Source: Pomphorhynchus laevis
Taxonomy: Eukaryota; Acanthocephala; Palaeacanthocephala; Echinorhynchida; Pomphorhynchidae
Length of the DNA stretch: 64,000 nucleotides
Direction: 5' to 3'
Assembly: GCA_012934845.2 (NCBI GenBank)
Contig: WNNJ02000334.1
Coordinates: 1-64,000 of the forward strand
Shown here: positions 49,501 through 61,500 of the stretch, in pieces
Numbering within the stretch: position 1 is the stretch's first letter
How the letters are laid out: each line of letters starts with the position of its first letter
Position numbers and translations under genes: made by a program
Notes under the pieces: generated by a model
What the model was told of the DNA's origin: nothing
The model's input: the letters and a program-made list of their open reading frames with translations, nothing else
Database searches by the model: none

Positions 49501-52500
49501 AATAATTAAATATATATTTGGAATACATTTTCCGGAATTGGCTATTAAAAAGGCGATGTCTAATACGAAGGCTACTAAAAATTTGACTTTTAAGAGAAAA
49601 GAAATATATATTGGTTTATCCGATATATTACTTAATCAAGTATTACTGTATATATCAAATATTACTATATCAATAATATTTGGAATAAACGTTTAAACAA
49701 TACATTAAAAATACGTTTAAAAATGACAAAATTGACTAATGTGTTAAAAATTAAACCCAACAATAAGAACCCATGTGTGGTTTATAAAATCCCTTGTAAT
49801 GACTGTGACAAATATATAGGCTAATCCACCCAATGTATACAAAGAACAGGCCAACATAAATATACGCTTAAACGCGGCATAATCACATAATTAGTTGATC
49901 ATAACATTTAAAATGATCACATTATTGATTTTGATATAATCACTATTCAATTAAAAGAATTTATATATTAAAACGTAATGTTCTAGAAGCCTTTTTTTAG
50001 CGGACACAAAGATAATTTGATAGCAGCTAATAAAGCTAATATAACTTTAAGATTAATATAAAACGAAAGTCTTATTTAATAATTTAAATGCTTCATAATT
50101 TGCAATAATACTTTGTTTTTGTTCAAATTTATTTATTTTTAATTTTTGATTTTTTAATGTTTTTCGTTAATATTTTTTCAAATATAATTCTTAAAAACGT
50201 GCGTACTTTTGATCTTTTACTATTTGTTCGTATTCCTTTTCTAATTTTCGTTGACTTGTTTGCTGCGATCTCTACAAACGTGGTATGGGATAATGAATTT
50301 GCAGGGTTTGACGTAGCAACGTCAATGCTCACATCCACGAGATACAGGACATTGATATTTGTTGCGATCTCTACAAACATGGCATATAATAATGAAAATT
50401 GTCTAGAAAGTAATGCAGCAACATCAGTGACATAATACCGATAATGGCTAAAAACCATATATTATTTTAATATTTTTTCTTATTTTAATTAGGTTTTGAA
50501 AATATTTTGAAGATGATAAAAAGTTCCCAGTTTTATTAATTGTAAATAAGAAGATTGAGAGCGATTTCTTGAAGTTACCCAGTATGATTTGCAATTGTTC
50601 TAATTTTAAACGTTGATGTTCTAATTTTAATATATTAAAATTAATTTTAATGTTGATCTCCTAATTTTAATGTTGTTAATTTTGATGTAATGTTTATTTA
50701 TTTTTTGGTTTCTTGTTTTAATTCTTAATTATACTAATTTATATGTTAATTTTTATCTTTTACCATTTTGTTGAATTTTTTGATTTATTTTTGCTTTTCG
50801 AATTTTAGAAATTTTGTATCCTGAAGAAGCTCGTATGTGACGTGTGAAAATATGATTTAATAAATGGTCTCAATATTCCTATCTACAACAAATATTACAC
50901 TTTATACAAATCGATAAATCGCAAGTGGTATACACATGTACTTTTGCATATTCCACAAAATTAAATGTAAGATCCAGTGCTGTCATTCTGCATAATTGAA
51001 ATTCAGACATTTTATCTTGAATAGTAAAACAAAGAACAGCAAAACAAAAATATATTGAATAGTAGAACTAAATCAACTAACACTAAACAGGCTTGAATAG
51101 TAAAACAAAAATATATTGTTTGAAATTTGTTTACAGGCGCAGCTAATTATAGAACAATTATCCACTTACCTAGCATACCCATCACCTTCTGTAGTAGCTG
51201 GGCAGGATAAATTGAAATCGGTGTACACTCTTGAACAGTAAATATTTTTATATTCTTTTCTTGAAATTGCTTTTTCAATTCTATTGAATCTGCAAGAATC
51301 GACACCTGTACCAAAGTATCCGGTTTTGGTTCGGTTTGCAATCGTCGATTTAGTGGGTCTAATTCTCCGGGAGCAAGCAAGTTCTAAATGAAAAGCAATA
51401 TAAATGACTTTAAAAATATCATTTATCATGTTACCTCACGAAGCAGCATGGCCAAAATATACAGTGACTGTCCCCAATCAAACGGTATCGAACCGCCAGC
51501 AATGCGATCAACACTTCCAGGATTAGCTAATTCCTCCTCGACCTAAACCATCAGATTATAACTCATCAGAATGACATACAATACTAGATATCAGCATTGT
51601 AAATTGATGTGATCAATTAAATTGCAGTCAAATAAAGTCTTAATAGATTTTAAGAGTTGGAATTGTCTGGATATAATGCTTATTCACTAAAAATTTAATA
51701 ATTTTGCATGTTATTTTATATTTATAAATCAAATTAGATAACTGATCTAATTATTTTATACGATATATAAATAAACTAAACATAAATAATTATATAAGAT
51801 CTTATACAATTAATATTGATATATTAAAATTTATAATTAAATATATAATTATAATTATAAATTTACAATTATAATAAAAATTTTAAATAAAATTCAATAT
51901 AAATTGAATAATAAACAATATACGTTGTATTGGAATAAGAAATATAGGTCATCAAGAAGAGCTGCTATGTAATAAGGTTTTGCCCCCAAATTTCTGATAT
52001 ATTGTATTTTATAATATATCTGTATTTTATAATATATAAATATAAAAAATAAAGATAAAAATAAATAATTATATAAGATTTTATACAATTTATTATTATA
52101 TCAAGTCCAAATTTTAAATTGAAATTCAAAATAAAAGTTAATTTTTATGAATTGAGTAATAAATGTATTATACTATGTATTCGAATTAGTATTAGAGATC
52201 ATCAGGGGGAACCTATATGCTAAAAGGTGTCGGCCCCTATTTATCGACCCAACATAGCAGCGGGGCCAAATACATACTAATGACGTATTTCCTCTGATAA
52301 AATTTGAATATTTAGTGTACCTTATTTACATACAAAGCATATTGTTTATTATCTATCCATAAAAACATTTTCGCTTAATGATTTAAATAAAAGTTAAAAG
52401 TTGCAACATCGACATTGTTATTACAAGTATCTAACAACTTAAATGTAAGCAGACATTTTTATTTGCAATTATGACGTTTAATTGTAACAGTAATGAATTT

Positions 52501-55500
52501 ATTTGTAGCAAAAACGACGTTATTGATTGTAACAACTACGTTATTTTAATAGTAGCGATAATATAATCGATAGCAAAAATAGGGTTATTAATTAATTACT
52601 AAAAGTACTACGTCATTGATTGCAACATCTTAATCTAAATAATTGATGGCAACAAAGAAATTATTGGTTACATCAATATCATTATTAACCTCATACAGAA
52701 CGTTATTACATCTTAATATACTTAATTTCAGTAATATTTCAAAGTCAGATAGTATAGCTAAATTATCATTACAATATGGAAAGATGAGGAATCATGCCGC
52801 CTTTTAAAAACATTATATTCGAATATCGAATTTTTCATGAATTGTGAATAGATTTTTAATCATGTAATATAAAATCTACATAAAAATCACAATTCGAAAC
52901 AACTTATCTAGAAACAAATCGGAAGTGACTGCTTACTTTATCGCCGGGAACGGCATACAATTGTGGAACGAGAGGAAACCCGTTTTTATCCTGTAAAAGT
53001 ACTTTGTCTAATTTCTCACATACAGTTTCAACCTAAATATAAAAAATGATTAAAGATTATTGTTTATGAATAATTTATAATTATAAATCATAAAATGAAC
53101 TATGCAAAATTATCTACAGTAACAAGCCGTGCTATGTTTATATAAAAATCTTCGAAACAAAATAGAATTTGAACAGAAATTATTTTATTTTTAAAGAAAA
53201 AATTTTATTTAAGTATAAAATTATAAACTTTACAATGCTTTGTATTAACAATATCGAGTGGCACATCATCTTTGTAGGACAATACAGAAGAATTACAACA
53301 AATAATTTACTTTCATATTAAAAATGTTCAGTATGAACATTTGTTCAAAAAATAACAATTGATTAGATAATAGTAATTACTATAATTTTTGTCTAATTCC
53401 GTGGGATTCTACACGGAATTCCAAAATTTCCGAAATTATCGGTAACGGCGTGTACCTCCATTCCAACTAGATTTGAAATTTCTAGTTCATCACTACTGCA
53501 ATTAAGTTCATTTCCGTGTTACAGCAATATTTGTTGGTTGGATCTGTCAATAATGGATGTTGCGGGGCGCAGTGCAAAAAGTAGATTTTGAGGATCCTCA
53601 TTGCAATTTATAGACACTCCATTTCAGCCGATGTTGTCATCGAGAGGCTCTCCAGGAAAGCCTTGGCATTCCCTCTCATTAGTGCGATCGATATTCGCTG
53701 AGATAATTCCTCAGCAACCGTAAATAAAGGGTGTTTCGACGAACTGCAAGGTAGCGCGCTATTCTACGGATTAGACATAGTCCGCCAACGTTCCATCCCC
53801 CATATGGTTTCAACAACCGCAGGGACAAAAATGTAACTATTTTCTTCCATGGTATGTCGGTATTTTCGTTCTTTAACGAGGATTGCGTACTCTTCCGCGG
53901 CGTAAGTAGCCTCCGTGCTTGATTTATTCAAGTATGATGACTGCTGAGGGTTTGTAACAGCGAAGTCAATTACTTCGAGTGGGTCGCCGTGTGAGAGGAT
54001 ATCAGCTGGCCATTCTCTTAAACCCCTGACAAGATTCAAAACTGCACGCTTAACATGTAAACATGCTGACTCGACTGCAAGGAATACTGTGTCTCTTACT
54101 CCGTTATGACGTATCCCTGGGTATCCTCCGAATTGACAAGTAAGGCCGTGAAATCCGTAATCGTCAGCATCTCTAAAGCAGCGTTTGTATTTATATGGTT
54201 TTTGATATTGGCATTCCCAGCCACATCTTTATCGAGATACGATATCGAGATACGGGTGTAGCTTTCAACCATGCGTTTGCGGGAGAACAACCTACCGCTA
54301 TTAGTCGTGATTTGTCAAAAGAGATGGCGTTTCAATTAGACGAGAGCGCAACACTTGGTTAATTCTCATCCTTGATCCAAATTGAGATAAGATTGCTGAG
54401 CGAGCACTGCAATCCATAACGAGTGCTTCCGGATAATGGCGGATTAACGTCTCATAAGTTTGTGAATATCCCGGGAAAGAAGACGAATCCATACCCAAGG
54501 TGCTCGCAACATTGGCGATGCTGGCTACATACACAACAGGATCATGGACTAGACAACTTAGCATTCCAAGTCAGCCCATCCGCATGGAAGGTTTACTTGA
54601 ACTAGTGAGCGTGAATCTAGTCTAATCCCTATCACTTCGTTAAGGACGTTAGTTGCGGCTTTATCAAACTGTTTTAAAGCAGAGTGTATTGAAGACGGAT
54701 CGATTGTTAGCATTAAATGGTTTATACGTGGGCTGAGGCGCAGTGTCGCAAAAGTACATACACAATATGCGGATCGGGAATTTCTGCAAGCAAGTCAATA
54801 TTCCTGATTAATCCTTAAAGGATCATATACTCAAGATGAGAAACAGTGAATTCTGGACTTTCGATTGGTGATCCAAGTAGAACAAAATTCATGGTTTTGT
54901 TCAAGGCCATAGATTCAGAGAAATGCGATTGTACAAATTGAATAGCTTCCCGTTATCCTATTATCTTAGTTTTCCGACAATTAAGTTGCAAATTAACACT
55001 ACCAAAATCACTAGATAAACAGGGACAATACTTTGATAATGGACCGTGCCGACCAACCGATTTATCCATCGTTTAAGTACCATTTATTAAACTCAATACC
55101 AGCAATTAAATTTATACTCTCTATGGTCGGCTGAATTATAAGCGAGAACAAGGTGGGCCCAAGAGTGTCACCTTGTTTGATTCCGCATGCTGAATTTAAG
55201 GATCCCTGACCTATAATACGTAAATGCGAAGGTCGTTCATAACACCAACGTACACACACTGAGCACTCTAGAAATTGACAATCGACGGCTGGAATAATTA
55301 CACTATGACTTAGTGAATTAAAGACACTTTGTACGTCAACCTTTAGCCACACCCAATCTAAATTATCAATTTGCTCGTGGTTTTTGAGTTTGGCCTCATG
55401 AATGATGAGTTCCATGCCGTTCTGAGTCGGAACCCCGACCTGATGAGGGTTAAGAGTGGTGAAAATTTATTTTCGCAACCTCTGAAATATACATTTTGAA

Positions 55501-58500
55501 CACAGACGACGGAGCGTTTCACTAACTGCAATTGGTCGGATCCCTTCACATTGCTTGATTAGCGCGATCAGGTCGGCACCAGCAAGGAAATCGGATAACT
55601 CTCGAGGCGCTAGTCCATCTATCAATTGATTTATAAGGTTCGTGAGACGCGATAGAAGGTTTCCAGGATCAGCCGATATCATGTCCTGTAGATGTTCAGG
55701 GCGCAAACCCAAACATCCAGGAGATGTAGATTTGGGAAAAGAGAATATAGAAGCCATGACTGCCTCAGAATCTACTGATATTGGTAGGGACCTTGGTGGC
55801 ATCTTATTAATCATAGTACCAGTTACCGGATGCAGAATCTCTAGCTTATTTCTTACCAGCGGTGTAGAGGCGCAAATTCCATCAGATGTGAGTCTGCACA
55901 TTGCCTTACTGAAGTTACCGATTCGTGCGAGATCAATAACATGTTTTTGCGAGTTAGATTTGCCTAAAATCTTTCCAGATGATTTTGACTTGGGGATTCC
56001 GGACCTAGCATATGAACAGGTAAACGAAAGCAAACTCCGAAGGTCACGCGATTCCGTTAATGAAAACATGTCTGCGATGCGTTTTTCGATGTTTCTTTCG
56101 CGTCTTGTTTTGTATTCGACCCCAGAAATAAAACAGAGTTTTGGAAAGCATAGTAGGGCATCCAGCTTTGTACTGATTATTGGCACAATGCATCATTGAT
56201 AATCGAGGACATTAGATGAGCAGCGCGCACGCAATGACCATCGTATTCGTTTTATTGTTAATGCATTAAAGGACCATACTTTGTTCAAAATATCAATGCT
56301 TTGATCAGAATACGTTGAGGCGTCGATATTTGGATTAGTTATAAGGGATAATTGATTACTCATAGTATCATGTAACTGTCGAACTTAACGTTGTTCGCAT
56401 CCAGAGCCCACTACCATTGCAACCAGAGCCCTCGTCTACCATTGCATACGGTTGTGAACTGGTCGTGCACGTTCAGAAATCATTGATTTATTCGTTGATT
56501 TGTGTCGTTGATTGATTAGATCGTTGATTATATCGTTGATTTATTAGATCGATTTTATTCGTTGATTGATTAGATTTAAATTTTTGAATAGTTGCTTTAC
56601 TGTATATATTTATTGTATATATATTATATTTTATGTATATTATTTATCAAACTTTTTTAATGAACATTTTATTATATTTAACATTTTATTAATATATTTT
56701 AATATATTTATATTATTAATAATATTATATAATAATATAAATTATATTATTTTTAATATATTAATATTATTACCTATATGAACACAATTTAATACGCGTT
56801 GAATAGTTCCTACTTAGCAAAGCATTCTTCCATTTTGTTTCCTACAGATGTTCGGCTTCGTCAGGGCAGTCCACTGTCTTCACTTTTGTTCCTTGTTTAC
56901 ATAGAAAAAATTTCGTGACGGAGCGCTTTGTCTGAGTTTGGTCTTCAGTTTGGTACAATCAAGATGTCATCTTTGTTATTCGCAGACGATGTTGTCTTGT
57001 TGACCTTCAATACTGATGACGTACAATGTTTGCTATATCGATTTACGGAGGAATGTAAAGTAGAGGGTATGGAGTTAACGAATCTAAAACTGTCTCGATG
57101 TGATCTATTCGGAACAAGGTAGCATCAACGATAGAAATTGGTGATAAGGTCTTACACGACGTGGAAGAGTTCAAGTACTTGGGCGTCTTTCTCTCGAGTG
57201 ATGGTAGGAATAATATGAATATTGAGAGACGGATATGTGCAGCTAACGGCTAATGGGTTCTTTGCGCATATCAATTATGGTAAAGAGAGAGCTGAGTTTT
57301 CACGCAAAGCATTCAATTTATTGCACAGTTTTCTTACCTATCCTTACTTATAAGCATAAACTTTGGGTTATGACCAAAAGGACTAGATTATGAGTACAGG
57401 CGACCGAAATGAGGTTCTTCGTGGTGTGGCCTTCTTCAGCCTAAGAGACAAAGTTCGAAGCTCATTCATCCGAGAGAAATTTGGAGTAAAGTCGCTGCTC
57501 CTCCACGTTTGAAGAAGTTAGCTGAGGTAGATGGGACACGTTTTGCGAAGACAGTCGTTGCTACCTTGTGAAGTGTTCTAGATTAAACTTTCTGGACGGA
57601 GACCCCGAATCAGACCTCGGTACATGTTAAGAGATCAAATTCTCCATCTTGCCAAGGAACGCTTAAGACTAAATGAAAGGAAAGTATGGTCGGCCAATCA
57701 GAACCGTAATACTTGGTAACGTCTCGTCCGTGCACTGCCTCCACAACCCAACTTCCGGATAAATGGAAACAATAAACTAATTTTGTTTATTTAAGTAAAT
57801 GTTAAGTTATGTTAGAATTGCTTATAGTTAGATATAGTTGAAAATAACGAAAGCATAATGCCAATTTTAATTCAAATGCAACAACATTACTGATAATAAA
57901 TCGTGGTATTAAAACGTTAATATATACATTTCATTTTTAATATCATAATGTTGATATACATTATGTTAATATTATATGTAAATCTTAGAGTTTTGGTATA
58001 CAATAAATATTTTAACATTTTAGAATAAAATGAAGTAAACAGCATACTTCATAGGTGACAAATTATATTAAAAAATAATACATAAGGTAAGTATTATAGT
58101 CAATGATATGACTTAGATTATTAGACTCAAATTATGAATCCTAAATTAAAACCAATCGAAGCGAAATTATGGCGGAGGCAAAATAATTAAAAATATAATT
58201 GATTTTAATTGAATTCATTGATTGAATTACCTATATAATTTACATATAATTAAAATATAGCAAGGAACTAGCAAGTTTCATAAGTTATTTTGCTTTCAAA
58301 ATAAGCAAAATGTGTCATCTTTATACAAAGGTAATCAAAGATATATGATGTTGATCAGTGTTTTTATATAGTTTACAGATCAACTTTGAAAATTTGCAAT
58401 CAAATTCGACGCTATTAAAATCAATCTCGAAACCCTTTGTGAATTATTTTCCTTTTTTGTAATCAATATTTTGACACTTAGAAATTTTACTTTTTTTGCA

Positions 58501-61500
58501 ATCAAACTCGGCACTTTTTCAATCAACTTTGGCACTTACAAAAAATACTATAATGTCACTAATAAAACACTAATACAAAATAAAAACATTATAAACAGTA
58601 TACATAATAAAAAATAATAAATAATTAAAAAAACAGAAAAAAGAATTAATCTCTTGGGCAGCTAATAACGAACTTTGCACTTTGAAGCAGTTATCGCTCG
58701 ATGTATCTTTGAAAGGCTTAGTGACTATTTCTGAAAGAATAAACATAACCTCGACAATCCAAAGAAACATTGAGTGTGCAAACACATTTTATTAACTCGA
58801 TAATAATAGCGTTGTCACCCAAGGACCGATAACTTCCGTGGCAACAATTAATGAATATGGTGGAATGTTTAATAATATTTACAAAAGACAGTTAATCGTA
58901 AAGATGTTTGCGCGTTCGACTTATAATTAAAGATGAATGTGTCGCCAAGGCTATTCTAGATCTGATATATTTTACGAACAATGCAAGAATTCACGATTTC
59001 CAGGGTCGCTAGCTGTAATAGTTAATATGAATTAAAAGTTCATTTACTCACACATACTTTACTTTTCATTAAAAACGTATTTTGGTGAGGAAAACCTGAT
59101 GATTGGAATAGAACGCAAAGATTAAAATGAGATAAGGTCTGCAATTTCTACTTGCTTCTCCTCTGAAATTACTTCAGATTATTGCAATTCCTTTTACAGA
59201 AAAATGTTGAAGTATGCCAACAAGTCGATGAGAGATTAAACAATTCTTGAATAAATGATCAGGACAAAAAATATTCATTAAAGAGTATTTATTCTTTTTA
59301 AAGTTTATAGCTTTTAAACACATCTAGATTGATTGCGAAAACGAAAGATGAATGGCAAAATCGTCGAGATTGATTGAAAAAAAGATAAAATTTTATTGAG
59401 TTGTCGAGATTGACATTATAATCACATTATAATGTCAATTATAATGCTCATTATATTATACTCAAAGTTATGAGAAACCTCCAACGATAATGTTGAAACA
59501 TGTAGTTTAGAAGCAGACAAGTATCAAAGAAGAAAAAACACAAAGCAAAACCTTTGATTGGGTAAGAATAAAATATTTAAATCTTAAAAAATATGTAAGT
59601 TAAAATAAGTTCCATATAACCTGTTCTAAGTTTCCACGAAACACACCATCAATAATAAGGTACATCCAGAAGAAAGGCCATTCGCATTCGATATTTTCAA
59701 AGAGCTTCAGTTCTGAAGGCTCGTAATATAATCTAGACTGGTCCTAAAAATAAATTTATCAGTTAAAGCAAGTGAATTCCATGCAAAATGAATTTTTATA
59801 AATATTAGCGATAACCTTAATAAAATAAGAGGTTATAAACCAACATATATATTTTTCATAGAGTTTAAAATGATATTATCTAAAACAATACAAGTTTAAT
59901 TACATTTATTTTATTTTAGATAGTGCACTACGTTATTATACTTATTCTTGAAGTGCAATTCTTTCAATTTTTAAAAAAAATATTTATTTGGTACATAAGA
60001 TGTAATCAAATTTAACGTAAGGCTAAATTTTTGTTAAACTTTCGGTAAGGATCACGTAAAGATCAAACAAATACTGATTATCTAATAACAAATGAATATT
60101 GATTCTCTACGAGCAACTACTGATTGATTCTCTATTAATAGATAATCGATATTCTTTAGTATACATATAAAATTTTTTGTCACTTAGAAGTTAAAATTTT
60201 ACTTTGAGTGCTAAGTTCTCTAATTATATGACAAACATCAGTTTGATCAGTACAACATTACAATGAAACTTCTATATGATGTTATCGTAAGATTATTATT
60301 GCTTCTACTAATTTGCATAATGTATTATGGCGAAATATTTCTGCTATCGTAAAACCAAACACTAATAAAATGATCATATATCACTTTTAAAATGCAATAG
60401 TAATAATAAATATTATTATCGTATTTGCATCAATATTTAAGCTAATCAAATAAAAATTGGCATATGCTAACCTCACGTGGGCATTTGTATCCATCTCGCA
60501 TAAAGCGTCGAATTCCGTAATTACCTTCCAACTTCGATAAAATATCTTGTTTAGTTTTCTCGACAATTGAAATGTCATCAACCGCAAATGCGGGAAAGGT
60601 AATGATGGGTAATAGTGCAGCATCAGTTTCCTGCAAAATAAATGTAGATTTTAAGGATAATACTATAGGTTTGATTGCTACCGATCGAAATTAAAAATAT
60701 TAACAAATAAAATTAAAAATATTTGCAAATAATTAATTTTATTTTTTAGTAAAAAATTTCTAATTTTATTTGTAAATAAAAGATGTTGTGAATATATTGT
60801 TTTGAACCGGAGGTGTAACTGGTTTTATTTAAATTTCTTATAAAGTAACAACTAAAGAATTTGCAATTTGGAGAAAGTTATAAGGCTAGAAATTCTGATT
60901 TTTAACTAACTGTGGTCAATTCCGTAAGTTAAACGAAATGTATTTTAATGTCTTTCTTTAGATATCAAAATATCTAGAATTGCAAACGCTTATGTGCATG
61001 CAAATGTAAAGATGCAGCAGTGATAAAACACAATTTAGGAACAAAAGTGCAATCAGTCTGACGAAAGCATTTTTCAGTCATAAAAAATCAGTGGGTCCAA
61101 TCAGATTTGTGTGAGTGGCTCTTTCTAAATCTACGTGATGGCATGCGAATCAAGAACATTTGTATGGAAGATAATCAAAATGATGAATGTTACATTTTTA
61201 AAGTTTCGGTGGACTTTGAAAATGTCACTTTGTACCTCACATTCTACTCGGGTTGACCGTGGAAGACGTCTTAAATGACGTTCTTAGTATATAGAAAAAA
61301 CATGTCATCAATATCTCGTATGTTCTTTAACCGAGAGAACACATTGTCAAGAAGAAATTATCGAATTTCATCTCTAAGCTTTTAAAACTGTAAATAGAAC
61401 TTTAAGAAACGTGAGAGATAAAATATAAGACGCAAAAAATCTTCTAGAGAATAGGATTTCTCGGCTAAAGAACATACGAAATATTTAAGAAATGTTAAAT

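Noticed and set aside
50129-50458. Overlapping frames of about 100 residues on both strands
   Set aside because: They arise from a short internal duplication with few stops; composition is not protein-like.
55642-56199. 185-residue plus-strand frame
   Set aside because: Shadow of the minus-strand LINE-like coding region.
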